This document shows, piece by piece, positions 16,846 to 25,152 of a stretch of DNA of 44,007 nt. The DNA is from JAGMXM01 sp964458325. Its GTDB lineage: Bacteria; Verrucomicrobiota; Verrucomicrobiia; Limisphaerales; UBA1319. The notes under the pieces are model-generated. The model was not told where the DNA came from and made no database searches. It was given only the letters and a program-made list of their open reading frames with translations. Position 1 is the stretch's first letter. Every line of letters starts with the position of its first letter. The stretch spans positions 1 to 44,007 of the forward strand of contig CAYWIM010000032.1 of assembly GCA_964458325.1 (NCBI GenBank), given 5' to 3'. A program made the position numbers and the translations under genes.

Positions 16846-17772
16846 ATGAACAAAACGGCGCTTCTGTTTTCGGGCCAGGGAGCCCAGCACGTTGGCATGG
16901 GGAAGGATCTGGCCGATCAGATCCCAGCGGCTCGGGAGTGGTTTGACCGGGCCAACAACGTCCTGGGATTCGATCTGGCGGCGATTTGCTTTTCGGGGCC
17001 GGAGGCGGATCTAACGCGGACGGAGGCGGCGCAGCCGGGGATTTACCTGTTGGGCTGGATCGCGTTCGATCTGCTTCGAAGGCGGTTGCCTGGATTCGAG
17101 TTTCAGGCGGCGGCGGGGCTTTCGCTGGGTGAGTTCACCGCGCTGGCGGCTGCGGGAGGGATGTCGTTCGACGACGGTCTCCGGCTGGTGCGCCAAAGAG
17201 GGCAGTGGATGCAGGAGGCGTGCGAAGCCACCCGCGGCGGCATGGCGGCGATCCTCGGGCTCGATCTGGACGCCACCCGGGCCCTGTGCGCCGAGGCCGG
17301 GGTCGAGCTGGCCAACCTGAACTGCCCCGGTCAGGTGGTGATCTCCGGTCCGATCGACGCGATTCAGAGGGCCTGCGAGCTGGCGAAGGCGCGGGGGGCC
17401 AAGCGCGCCCTGCCGCTTCCGGTGGCCGGGGCGTACCATTCGCGGCTGATGGCCGGGGCGCAGCCTCGATTGCGCCAGGCGCTCGAGGCGGTTCCGCTCC
17501 AATGGCCGGCGACGCCCGTGATCGCCAATGTGACCGCCCGGCCGCACGAGAGCATCGAGACATTAAGAGAGCGGCTGGTCGAGCAGGTCACCGCTCCCGT
17601 GCGGTGGGAGGAATCGATTCGGTATCTGCTGGGGGAGGGGTTCAACCGGTTTGTCGAGCTGGGGCCGGGCCGGGCGCTGAGCGGATTCATGAAGCGGATC
17701 GCGCCCGCAGCGAAGGTCTGCCAGGTCAGCGACGTCCCGAGCCTGGAAGCGACCGTTCAGGCGTGGGATTAG
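16846..17772 (+). CDS. fabD: Malonyl-CoA:ACP transacylase (FabD)
   Basis: A 308-residue enzyme that loads malonyl groups from CoA onto ACP for type II fatty-acid synthesis in the cytoplasm. The N-terminal GQGAQHVGMG motif, the nucleophile S93 in GLSLGE and H198 in GAYHSRLM are all present, with a conserved Arg around 116-118 (VRQRG). Length is normal for FabD. The ATG at 16846 was chosen because MNKTALLFSGQGAQ is the standard N-terminus; no clear Shine-Dalgarno site is seen. It is first of four same-strand fatty-acid genes, with fabG 111 bases downstream. Confidence 0.95.
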   Translation: MNKTALLFSGQGAQHVGMGKDLADQIPAAREWFDRANNVLGFDLAAICFSGPEADLTRTEAAQPGIYLLGWIAFDLLRRRLPGFEFQAAAGLSLGEFTALAAAGGMSFDDGLRLVRQRGQWMQEACEATRGGMAAILGLDLDATRALCAEAGVELANLNCPGQVVISGPIDAIQRACELAKARGAKRALPLPVAGAYHSRLMAGAQPRLRQALEAVPLQWPATPVIANVTARPHESIETLRERLVEQVTAPVRWEESIRYLLGEGFNRFVELGPGRALSGFMKRIAPAAKVCQVSDVPSLEATVQAWD

Positions 17773-17812
17773 CCCGGCCCCCGCAAGCCTGCTTAATCGC
17801 CTCCAGCAGAAC

Positions 17813-17840
17813 CGGAATTCAATTTTGCACAGGCCCTAAG
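17813..17840. repeat. Half-copy of an inverted-repeat element
   Basis: The segment with TTTTGCACAGGCCCTAA (about 17823-17839), preceded by GAATTCAA, closely matches the right half of the perfect inverted repeat at 30994-31030 (GAATTTTTG then TTTTGCACAGACCCTTAA). The left arm is missing here. It lies in the fabD-fabG spacer. Probably a remnant of a small mobile element or a shared end of an insertion sequence. Confidence 0.45.
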
Positions 17841-17883
17841 GCATTGACATTCGGCCGGGAAACCCGGACAAACGGCCAGGTTG

Positions 17884-18627
17884 ATGAGCATACTTGCGAA
17901 CCAAATTGCGGTGGTGACCGGCGCCGGCCGCGGGATTGGCCGGGCGGTGGCACTGAAGCTGGCCAGCGCCGGCGCGGATGTGGTGTGCATTTCACGGACG
18001 GCGGGCAACGCGGAGAAAGCGGCGGCGGAGGTGCGGGCGCTGGGGCGGCAGGCCTGGGCGCACGCCCTGGATGTGGGGGATGGGGCCGCGGTGGCGGCGG
18101 GGATCGATCGCATTCTGGCGGAGACGGGGCGGCTGGACATCCTGGTCAACAACGCGGGGGTGACTCGGGACGGGCTGCTGATGCGGATGAGCGAGTCCGA
18201 CTGGGACGCCGTTCTGGACACGAATTTGAAAGGGGCATTTCTGGTGAGCAAGGCCTGCTGCCGGACCTTTGTGCGGCAGCGATCGGGGCGGATCATCAAC
18301 ATCGCTTCGGTGATCGGGCTGGTGGGGAACGCGGGCCAGTGCAACTACGCCGCCAGCAAGGCGGGCTTGATCGGATTCACCAAGTCGCTGAGCCGCGAGC
18401 TGGCATCGCGGGCAGTCACGGTCAACGCCGTGGCGCCGGGATTCATCCAGACGGACATGACGGCGGGGCTGGGGGAGGATCTCCAGGCCCAGCTGCGCAA
18501 GCAGATCCCGATGAACTGTTTTGGAGAGCCGGAGGATGTGGCGGAAGCGGTTCTGTTCCTGGCCAGCCCCGGCGCGCGTTACATTACGGGTCAGGTGCTG
18601 ACGGTGGACGGAGGAATGGCGATGTGA
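17884..18627 (+). CDS. fabG: 3-oxoacyl-[ACP] reductase (FabG)
   Basis: A 247-residue short-chain dehydrogenase that reduces 3-oxoacyl-ACP with NADPH in fatty-acid elongation. The cofactor loop TGAGRGIG is at 12-19, NNAG at 89-92, and the catalytic S142, Y155 and K159 lie in IASVIG and NYAASKAG. The C-terminal ITGQVLTVDGGMAM is the classic FabG ending. An in-frame TTG lies one codon before the chosen ATG at 17884; AGG at 17878-17880 is rather close to either. It is followed by acpP after 102 bases containing a probable promoter. Confidence 0.96.
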   Translation: MSILANQIAVVTGAGRGIGRAVALKLASAGADVVCISRTAGNAEKAAAEVRALGRQAWAHALDVGDGAAVAAGIDRILAETGRLDILVNNAGVTRDGLLMRMSESDWDAVLDTNLKGAFLVSKACCRTFVRQRSGRIINIASVIGLVGNAGQCNYAASKAGLIGFTKSLSRELASRAVTVNAVAPGFIQTDMTAGLGEDLQAQLRKQIPMNCFGEPEDVAEAVLFLASPGARYITGQVLTVDGGMAM

Positions 18628-18657
18628 GTCGAGGCGCGTGCGAGTCCGATTAGGCGC

Positions 18658-18686
18658 TTGACGCCTGGCGGCCGCTCGTTTAGACA
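18658..18686 (+). promoter_or_regulatory. Probable sigma-70 promoter of acpP
   Basis: TTGACG (18658-18663, 5 of 6 matches to -35) is separated by exactly 17 bases from TAGACA (18681-18686, 3 of 6 matches to -10). A 5-bp inverted repeat AGGCG/CGCCT (18652-18656 and 18662-18666) overlaps the -35 box and could be an operator half-site pair. An independent acpP promoter fits the high ACP demand of cells. Confidence 0.5.
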
Positions 18687-18729
18687 CGCACAACAAACGA
18701 GATACATCAGCAAGAAAACGGAGCAAGTC

Positions 18730-18975
18730 ATGGCTGCGGAAAAATCGATCGAACAACGCGTGAAGGACATCATCGTCGACCAGCTCGGCGTCAATGCCGA
18801 CCAGGTGACGCATGAGGCCAAATTCATCGAGGACCTGGGCGCGGATTCCCTGGACACCGTCGAGCTGATCATGGCCCTCGAGGAGGAGTTCGGCATCGAG
18901 GTGCCCGACGAGGAAGCCGAGAAACTGCAGAGCGTCGGCGACGTCATCAAGCACATCGAAGAGAACCAGAAGTAA
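18730..18975 (+). CDS. acpP: Acyl carrier protein (AcpP)
   Basis: An 81-residue acidic carrier protein. The phosphopantetheine attachment serine is S40 in the motif GADSLDTVEL. The whole sequence is typical of fatty-acid ACP, with the acidic helix II (ALEEEFGIEVPDEEAEKL). GGAG lies about 7 bases before the ATG. It sits between fabG and fabF as in many bacteria and carries the growing acyl chain for all neighbouring Fab enzymes and for LpxA. A strong hairpin follows the stop codon. Confidence 0.97.
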   Translation: MAAEKSIEQRVKDIIVDQLGVNADQVTHEAKFIEDLGADSLDTVELIMALEEEFGIEVPDEEAEKLQSVGDVIKHIEENQK

Positions 18976-18993
18976 ACCACCGCATGGCTGGAC

Positions 18994-19041
18994 CAGGGCA
19001 GCGGCACGGGTGACCGCGGGGGCGCTGCCCTGTTTGTTGTT
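18994..19041 (+). terminator. Terminator-like hairpin directly before the fabF start codon
   Basis: CAGGGCAGCG (18994-19003) pairs perfectly with CGCTGCCCTG (19023-19032) around a 19-base loop, followed by TTTGTTGTT (19033-19041). The fabF ATG begins at 19042. The structure can act as the acpP terminator with partial read-through, and it occupies the place of the fabF ribosome-binding site, which is otherwise absent. Confidence 0.75.
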
Positions 19042-20301
19042 ATGTCGCATCAATCGACCGAACGGCGTGTAGTGGTCACGGGGCTGGGGGTGGTGACCGC
19101 CCTCGGGCACTCGATGGATGCCCTCTGGCGCAACCTGATCGAGGGCCGATGCGGGATCGACCGCATCGCGGCCTTCGATCCCGCGCCGTTCGATTGCCAG
19201 ATCGCTGCCGAAATCCGCGGCTTCGATCCCAGCCCGGCCTTCTCATCGCCCAAAGAAGTGCGGCGCAACGACCGGTTCATCCAGTTCGCCGCCGTGGCCG
19301 GTCTGGAGGCGATCCGCGACTCCGGTCTCGAGCTCGAGCGCGAGGACCGCGACCGGATCGGCGTGTATATCGGATCCGGCATTGGAGGTCTGCACACGAC
19401 CGCCGAGCAGCACCGGATCCTTCTCGAGAAAGGGCCCGGCCGGCTTTCGCCATTTATGATCCCAATGCTGATCATGAACATGGCGGCCGGCTGTTTTTCG
19501 ATCCTGCACAAGCTGCGCGGGCCGACGCTGGCCACCTGCTCGGCATGCGCGACCTCCGCCCATGCGCTCGGCGAAGCTTGGCGAACTCTGAAGATGGGCG
19601 ACGCTGAGGTCATCTTCGCAGGCGGGACGGAGGCGGCCGTGATCCCGCTGGGCCTTGGAGGCTTTTGCGCCATGCGGGCCTTAAGCACGCGAAACGACGA
19701 TCCCCAGCATGCCTCCCGTCCGTTTGACGCCGAGCGGGACGGCTTCGTGATGGGCGAGGGGGCCGGCGTGCTGGTTCTCGAGGAGCTCGAGCACGCGCGG
19801 CGCCGCGGCGCCCGCATCTGCTGCGAGATCGTCGGCTACGGCAACACGGCCGATGCCAGCCATATCACCGCTCCCGCCCCGGAGGGGGAAGGAGCGGCGC
19901 GATGCATGCGCATGGCGCTTCGGTCCGCCGGCCTGCGGCCCGAGGATGTGGGCTATATCAATGCCCACGGCACCTCGACCCTGCAGGGCGACATCTGCGA
20001 GACCCAGGCCATCAAGACCGTTTTCGGCGATCACGCCCGCCGGTTGCCTGTGAGCTCGACCAAGGGAGCTACCGGCCATCTCCTGGGGGCCGCGGGGGCG
20101 GTCGAGATGGCCATCTGCGCCAACGTGCTCCAGACCGGCATTCTCCCGCCCACCATCAATTACGAGCATCCCGATCCCCAGTGCGATCTGGATTACGTCC
20201 CTGGCGCCTCGCGCCAAGCCCAGGTCGACGTGGCTCTGAACAACTCGTTCGGATTTGGCGGCCACAACGCATCCCTCCTGGCCCGCAAGTTCCGAGGCTG
20301 A
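19042..20301 (+). CDS. fabF: 3-oxoacyl-[ACP] synthase II (FabF)
   Basis: A 419-residue condensing enzyme that extends acyl-ACP with malonyl-ACP. The Cys-His-His triad is complete: C169 (in CSACATSAH), H309 (INAHGTST) and H346 (KGATGHLLGAAGA), with K341 also present. The N-terminus RRVVVTGLGVVTALG and the C-terminal NNSFGFGGHNASLL are standard. The ATG at 19042 has no Shine-Dalgarno site; instead a 10-bp hairpin and T-rich tail precede it directly. It ends the plus-strand fatty-acid cluster; a decayed toxin-antitoxin pair follows 40 bases later. Confidence 0.96.
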   Translation: MSHQSTERRVVVTGLGVVTALGHSMDALWRNLIEGRCGIDRIAAFDPAPFDCQIAAEIRGFDPSPAFSSPKEVRRNDRFIQFAAVAGLEAIRDSGLELEREDRDRIGVYIGSGIGGLHTTAEQHRILLEKGPGRLSPFMIPMLIMNMAAGCFSILHKLRGPTLATCSACATSAHALGEAWRTLKMGDAEVIFAGGTEAAVIPLGLGGFCAMRALSTRNDDPQHASRPFDAERDGFVMGEGAGVLVLEELEHARRRGARICCEIVGYGNTADASHITAPAPEGEGAARCMRMALRSAGLRPEDVGYINAHGTSTLQGDICETQAIKTVFGDHARRLPVSSTKGATGHLLGAAGAVEMAICANVLQTGILPPTINYEHPDPQCDLDYVPGASRQAQVDVALNNSFGFGGHNASLLARKFRG

Positions 20302-20341
20302 GTTCCCAAGGGAAACGCCTTTTAGGACTTGATCGAGCGCC

Positions 20342-20602
20342 ATGGATGTTTCATTGCCCCAACCGTGGGAGCAGTTCGTGGCTACCCAGGTGAGCGCGGG
20401 CGAGTTCGGCAACGCCAGAGAAGTCGTGCGCGAGGCTCTGCGGCTGCTGCGCGACCAGCAGGAGAGCCGTGCCTCCGAGGAAATGCGCGCTGCTTTCGCG
20501 GGCGTGAACCCGAACAGCAGCAAAGGGGAGCCAACGCTTCAAGACCGGGCCTTGATTGCCCAGGTCATCCGAAGGCATCGCCAAGGCAAGCGCCAGGCAT
20601 GA
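20342..20602 (+). CDS. ParD/CopG-type ribbon-helix-helix antitoxin
   Basis: An 86-residue protein whose N-terminal half (MDVSLPQPWEQFVATQV, then the NAREVVREALRLLRDQQ helix) matches the ribbon-helix-helix DNA-binding fold of ParD-type antitoxins. The C-terminal half would wrap the toxin. The stop codon overlaps the ATG of the next reading frame by four bases (ATGA at 20599-20602), the usual antitoxin-toxin coupling. That toxin frame is truncated, so this antitoxin is now an orphan. Normally it would repress its own promoter. Confidence 0.82.
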   Translation: MDVSLPQPWEQFVATQVSAGEFGNAREVVREALRLLRDQQESRASEEMRAAFAGVNPNSSKGEPTLQDRALIAQVIRRHRQGKRQA

Positions 20603-20649
20603 TCGCCGTCTTCGACACCAACGCGGTCGTCGAAGCCATCTCTTTCTTA
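20599..20649 (+). pseudogene. Truncated PIN-domain toxin, first 16 codons only
   Basis: The frame starting at the ATGA overlap reads MIAVFDTNAVVEAISF, which is the start of a PIN-domain ribonuclease toxin: the D in FDTN is the first metal-binding Asp. After codon 16 (20646) similarity stops exactly where the lpxA stop codon begins on the opposite strand (20647-20649). The frame stays open beyond but then reads antisense lpxA. The remaining PIN acidic residues are missing, so no active toxin can be made. This suggests a rearrangement breakpoint. Confidence 0.7.
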
Positions 20650-21420
20650 CCGGCTGAGGCCGCGCTCGCTGGAGCGCGCGAACCGGATCAGGTGCTGGAT
20701 CTCCGCCAGCGGCGGGAGCTCCGCCTCGACGCGGCCGAGCGCGTTGGAGATCGTGAGCCCCTCCCGGAAGAGGATTCGGAAGGCCAGCTTCAGCGCGTTC
20801 TGGGCTTCGGCGGATATGCCGTTCCGTTCGAGGCCGATCTTGTTCACGGTGCGCGTGGCGGCGGGATTGCCATCGGCCAGCATATAGGGCGGGACATCCT
20901 GCACCACCTTCGAGCAGCCGCCCACGATCGACATGCAGCCGATGCGGCAGAACTGATGGATGGCGGCGAGCCCCCCAATGACGGCATAGTCCTCGACAAC
21001 GACGTGGCCGGCGAGCGTGGCGACATTGGACATGATGACATGGTTGCCAAGCGCCACGTTATGCGCCACGTGGCTATAGGCCAGAATGTGGTTGTGCGAT
21101 CCGATTTCGGTGGTCTCGCCATCGCCGGTCGCGCTATGGACGGTGACATATTCCCGGAAGGTATTGTCGTCTCCGATCCGGGTGCGGGTCAGGCCGCCCT
21201 TCCACTTGAGGTCCTGGGTTCGCAAGCCGATGCTGGCGAACGGGTAGATCGTGTTGCCAGAGCCGATCGCGGTGTGCCCGTCCATCACCACATGCGAGTG
21301 CAGCAGGCATCCGTCGCCGATCTCGACATGCTCGCCGATGACACAGTAAGGGCCGATGGTGCAGCCGGCGCCGATCCGGGCGCCGGCATGCACGATCGCG
21401 GTAGGATGAATCGAGGTCAT
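20647..21420 (-). CDS. lpxA: UDP-N-acetylglucosamine acyltransferase (LpxA)
   Basis: A 257-residue left-handed beta-helix protein that transfers a 3-hydroxyacyl chain from ACP to UDP-GlcNAc, the first step of lipid A synthesis. Hexapeptide repeats begin at IHPTAIVHAGARIGAGCTIG. The active-site region SHVAHNVALGN contains H120, equivalent to the catalytic His of E. coli LpxA. The conserved GGLAAIHQFCRIG and VVQDVPPYMLADGNPA segments are present. It follows the LpxC-FabZ gene by 30 bases on the same strand, so the two form an operon. Its 3' end abuts the truncated toxin remnant. Confidence 0.96.
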   Translation of the reverse strand: MTSIHPTAIVHAGARIGAGCTIGPYCVIGEHVEIGDGCLLHSHVVMDGHTAIGSGNTIYPFASIGLRTQDLKWKGGLTRTRIGDDNTFREYVTVHSATGDGETTEIGSHNHILAYSHVAHNVALGNHVIMSNVATLAGHVVVEDYAVIGGLAAIHQFCRIGCMSIVGGCSKVVQDVPPYMLADGNPAATRTVNKIGLERNGISAEAQNALKLAFRILFREGLTISNALGRVEAELPPLAEIQHLIRFARSSERGLSR

Positions 21421-21451
21421 GGTCGCGCGATGCTCCGGGGCTCGATGCCAG

Positions 21452-22804
21452 CTATCCCTCGCCGAGCATGAAGGTGACCTCGGCCTCGCTGACGATGTCG
21501 TTCTCGACCCGGCAGACGCCCTTGGCTTTGCCGATCTTGCCTCGGATGCGCGTCAGCTCGACCTCGATGACGAGCGTGTCGCCAGGGACGACCGGCTTGC
21601 GCCACTTGACGCTCTCGGCCGACATGAAATAGGCATACTTGCCCAGGTTCTCGGCCTGGCGCAGGAGCAGGATGCCAGCGGTTTGCGCGATGGCCTCGAG
21701 CTGGAGCACCCCCGGCATGATCGGCAGCCGGGGAAAGTGGCCCTCGAAATAGGGCTCGTTGATGCTGACGCACTTGATGGCGGTGATGCGGTTTCCTTCG
21801 ATTCGTTTGACCCGATCGATCATCAGGAAGGGAAACCGGTGCGGCACCACCTTGAGAAGCTGGGCGGCATGGAGCTCGATGCCCTCCTGGAGGACGGATC
21901 CGGCCTTGACGGACTCGGGTGGAGGGGCCCGGGGCGCGGGCGGCGGGACAAAGGTCTGCGCGGTCAACATCGGTCTGCGCCGGAGGTTGCTCAACTGGCG
22001 CACCAGCTCGCAGTTGGCGGCGTGGCCGGGCCGGATCGCCATCACATGGGCTTGGAGCGGGCAGCCCAGCAGCGACAGGTCTCCGACCAAGTCGAGCATC
22101 TTGTGGCGGACAAATTCCTCGGGATACCGCAGCGGCTCGTTCGTCAGAACCGCATCCTCGCGGATGACCACGGCATTCTCGAGGCTGCCGCCGCGAATCA
22201 GGCCGTTCTTGATCAAGTGCTCGATCTCCTCGTAGAAGCAGAAGGTCCGCGCATGCGCCAGCTCCCGCTCCCAGGAATCCGGGGTTACCTCGAGGCTGTA
22301 GACCTGCGTGAACCGGCCGCCCCGATCGGAGCTGACACAAGTCATTTTCAGCCGGTCGTGGGGGAAGACCGAGATCGCGGTTTCTCCGGCCTGGAGCTCG
22401 AACGGGCTGGCGACCCGAAATGCCTCCCGCGGCTGGGGCTGGGGCTGGATGCCCGCCGAACCGATCAACCGCGCGAACTCGCGGGCGCTTCCGTCGCCGA
22501 TGGGCGGCTCGTTGGCGTTGAGCTCGACGACCGCGTTGTCGATGCCCAGACCCGCGAGCGCCGACAACACGTGTTCGACCGTGTGGATGCGAATATTTCC
22601 CTTGGCCAGCGTCGTGGACCGCTGGGTGTCGCCCACATGCTCGACGAGGGCCTCGATCTCGGGCTGTCCCTCGAGGTCCGCCCGCCGGAACCGGACGCCC
22701 GTGTCCGGGGGGGCCGGGTGCAGGGTCATCTCGACCCGGTTTCCGCTGTGGAGGCCCACACCCGAATACGAGGCCGCCTGGCGTAACGTTTGTTGATTCA
22801 GCAC
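21452..22804 (-). CDS. lpxC-fabZ: Bifunctional LpxC-FabZ fusion (lipid A deacetylase / hydroxyacyl-ACP dehydratase)
   Basis: A 450-residue fusion. Residues 1-285 are LpxC, the zinc deacetylase for the committed lipid A step: H78 (HTVEHVL), H234 and D238 (RHKMLDLVGD) are the zinc ligands. A Pro-rich linker (about 286-298) leads to a FabZ hot-dog domain (about 305-450) with catalytic H356 and E370 in EGHFPRLPIMPGVLQLEA. Such fusions are known from Bacteroidetes and are seen in other phyla. It lies upstream of lpxA; both use 3-hydroxyacyl-ACP metabolism, so the fusion links lipid A flux to fatty-acid synthesis. The ATG at 22804 gives MLNQQTLRQAASYSGVGLHSG, a normal LpxC start. Confidence 0.96.
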   Translation of the reverse strand: MLNQQTLRQAASYSGVGLHSGNRVEMTLHPAPPDTGVRFRRADLEGQPEIEALVEHVGDTQRSTTLAKGNIRIHTVEHVLSALAGLGIDNAVVELNANEPPIGDGSAREFARLIGSAGIQPQPQPREAFRVASPFELQAGETAISVFPHDRLKMTCVSSDRGGRFTQVYSLEVTPDSWERELAHARTFCFYEEIEHLIKNGLIRGGSLENAVVIREDAVLTNEPLRYPEEFVRHKMLDLVGDLSLLGCPLQAHVMAIRPGHAANCELVRQLSNLRRRPMLTAQTFVPPPAPRAPPPESVKAGSVLQEGIELHAAQLLKVVPHRFPFLMIDRVKRIEGNRITAIKCVSINEPYFEGHFPRLPIMPGVLQLEAIAQTAGILLLRQAENLGKYAYFMSAESVKWRKPVVPGDTLVIEVELTRIRGKIGKAKGVCRVENDIVSEAEVTFMLGEG

Positions 22805-22863
22805 AACGGGACTTGCTCCGTCTGACGCGGCTGCGTCCGCCGCGGATCAACTCGCGCCGGACG

Positions 22864-25020
22864 TCATTCTTCTTGCGGCGTCAACTGCTTGTCGCGCTCG
22901 GCCATCGCCGCCTTTCGGGACAAGCGAATCCGGCCTTTCTCATCGACTCCGATGCACTTGACCCAGATCTCATCGCCCAGCTTGACGATGTCCTCGGTCT
23001 GCTTGACCCGGAAATTGGCCAGCTCGCTGATGTGGACGAGGCCGTCTTTGCCGGGGAAGACCTCGACAAAGCATCCGAAGTCCTTGATCGTGACCACTTT
23101 GCCACGATACACCTTGCCCACCTCGATCTCGCCCGTCATCCCCTCGATTTCATTGCGGGCCTTTTTCATGCCCTCCTCGCTGACGGCATATACCTTGACT
23201 GTGCCGTCGTCGTTGATATCGATCTCGCAGCCCGACTCCTCGACGATGCGCTTGATATTCTTGCCGCCGGGGCCGATCAAGGCGCCGATCTTCTCGGGGT
23301 TGATCTTGAGGGTGAGGATGCGCGGCGCGTAAGGGCTGAGCTCGGGGCGGGGTGCGGCGAGGGTCTGGGCCATGGAATCGAGGATCGCCATGCGCGCCAC
23401 GCGGGCTTTCTCGAGGGCCTCGACCATGATCCTGTGGGGGACGCCCGCCAATTTGAGATCGAGCTGGAAGCCGGTGATCCCCTTGGTGGTGCCGGCAATC
23501 TTGCAATCCATGTCGCCGAAGGCGTCTTCCCATCCAATAATATCGGTGAGCAGACGGTATCGGCTGATCTCCTGGGCGGAATTGTATTCCGTGCAAAGGC
23601 CGATGCTGATGCCGGCGACGGGCCGTGCGATGGGCACGCCGGCATCCATCAGCGCGAGGCATCCGCTGCAAACGGAAGCCATCGAGGTCGAGCCGTTGGA
23701 TTCCATGATCTCGCACGAGAGGCGGATCACGTAAGGGTAGTCCGGCAGCGGCAGCAGCGGTTCGAGCGAGCGTTCGGCCAGGGCGCCGTGGCCGATCTCC
23801 CGGCGGCCCGGGCCGCCGATGCGGCCGGTTTCGCCGACGGAAAAGTTCGGGAAGTTGTAGTGGAGGATGAACTGCTTCTGGGTGTGGCCTCCCGTGTATG
23901 CGTCGAACTCCTGGGTGTCGTCCGGAGTGCCGAGGGTCGCCAATGCCACCGCCTGAGTCTCCCCGCGAGCGAACAAGGCCGATCCATGGGCGCGCGGGTA
24001 GAGGCCGACCTCGGACACCAGCGGGCGGAGGTCGTCGAAGCCGCGGCCGTCCATGCGCTTGCCTTCCTCGAGCATGAGACGGCGGACGGTTTCCTTTTGG
24101 ATCTTCTGCGCGACCTGTTTGAGGATCGATTCGGTTGCTTTCTCCGGCCCGAACTTCTGGATCAGATGACTGTCGATCTCGGCCCGAAGGTTATCCCATG
24201 CGGACTCGCGTTCCATCTTGCCCGGGATCAAGAGCGCGGCGGCCAATCGGTCGCCGGCGGCCTGGCGCGCCTCGATGATGACCTCCTGCGGGACGACGCT
24301 GGCGGGGACGGGCCGCTTGGGGCGTCCGGCGCGGGCCACCAGATCCCGCTGAGCCGCCAGCAGGGGCAGGCTCGATTCATGGGCGAACTTCAACGCCGCC
24401 AGGAAGTCGGCTTCGGAGATCTCCTTGGCGGATCCTTCGAACATCATCAAGTCGTTGGCGGTGCCGACATAGACGAGATCGACATCGCTTTGGACCATTT
24501 GCGAATGGGTGGGATTGGCAATCCATTGACCTTCGACCCGGCCGACGCGGACGGCGGTCAACGGCCCGTTCCAAGGGATATCGCTCAGGGAGAGGGCGGC
24601 GGAGGCTCCGACGACGGCGAGCACATCGGGATCATTCTCGCCGTCGGCGCTGAGGACGATGCTCTGGACCTGGACCTCGTTGAGCCAGCCGGAAGGGAAC
24701 AGGGGGCGGACGGGCCGGTCGATGAGACGGCTGGTCAAGATTTCCTTTTCGGTGGGTCGGCCCTCGCGTTTGAAATAGCCGCCCGGAAATCGGCCGGCTG
24801 CGGCGGCCTTTTCCCGGTAATCGACCGTCAGGGGAAAGAAATCCAGCTCGGGGCGCGGCTTCGAGGCGCCCACGGCGGCGACGATCACAACAGTGTCCCC
24901 GAGGCGAACGGTGACGGCGCCATCGGCTTGCTTTGCAAGTTTACCGGTTTCGATGACAATAGTTCCGGCCCCGACTTGGGCGGATGCTTGTTCTGGCATG
25001 GTTGCTTTCTTTGAGTCCAT
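22864..25020 (-). CDS. pnp: Polyribonucleotide nucleotidyltransferase (PNPase)
   Basis: A 718-residue 3'-5' phosphorolytic exoribonuclease that degrades mRNA and can add tails; it works as a trimer and often in a degradosome. Two RNase PH domains are followed by a KH domain (near residues 555-615, with IGPGGKNIKRI) and a C-terminal S1 domain (MTGEIEVGKVYRGKVV...). The GGYFKREGRPTEKEILTSR segment is typical. The ATG at 25020 has GGAG only 2 bases upstream; an in-frame ATG at 24999 is an alternative start. It lies after rpsO, the classical order, with a structured 219-base spacer. Confidence 0.96.
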   Translation of the reverse strand: MDSKKATMPEQASAQVGAGTIVIETGKLAKQADGAVTVRLGDTVVIVAAVGASKPRPELDFFPLTVDYREKAAAAGRFPGGYFKREGRPTEKEILTSRLIDRPVRPLFPSGWLNEVQVQSIVLSADGENDPDVLAVVGASAALSLSDIPWNGPLTAVRVGRVEGQWIANPTHSQMVQSDVDLVYVGTANDLMMFEGSAKEISEADFLAALKFAHESSLPLLAAQRDLVARAGRPKRPVPASVVPQEVIIEARQAAGDRLAAALLIPGKMERESAWDNLRAEIDSHLIQKFGPEKATESILKQVAQKIQKETVRRLMLEEGKRMDGRGFDDLRPLVSEVGLYPRAHGSALFARGETQAVALATLGTPDDTQEFDAYTGGHTQKQFILHYNFPNFSVGETGRIGGPGRREIGHGALAERSLEPLLPLPDYPYVIRLSCEIMESNGSTSMASVCSGCLALMDAGVPIARPVAGISIGLCTEYNSAQEISRYRLLTDIIGWEDAFGDMDCKIAGTTKGITGFQLDLKLAGVPHRIMVEALEKARVARMAILDSMAQTLAAPRPELSPYAPRILTLKINPEKIGALIGPGGKNIKRIVEESGCEIDINDDGTVKVYAVSEEGMKKARNEIEGMTGEIEVGKVYRGKVVTIKDFGCFVEVFPGKDGLVHISELANFRVKQTEDIVKLGDEIWVKCIGVDEKGRIRLSRKAAMAERDKQLTPQEE

Positions 25021-25043
25021 TGCTCCCGACTGCCCGGAGGAAC

Positions 25044-25077
25044 TTCATTCAGCTCCGGCGCGCCGGCTCTGAATGAA
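25044..25077 (-). promoter_or_regulatory. Long stem-loop in the pnp leader, possible RNase III/autoregulation site
   Basis: TTCATTCAG (25044-25052) and CTGAATGAA (25069-25077) form a perfect 9-bp stem; after a small internal mismatch CCGG pairs with CCGG (25055-25058 with 25063-25066). It lies 24 bases before the pnp start. In E. coli a pnp leader hairpin cut by RNase III allows autoregulation; by analogy this could serve the same purpose. Confidence 0.55.
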
Positions 25078-25152
25078 ATTACCCCAGGCTGAGGGAGATG
25101 GTGGTTGGTTGTAGTGTTCCGGCTGGGGCGGGCGCCTTCTCAGGCACGCCCT

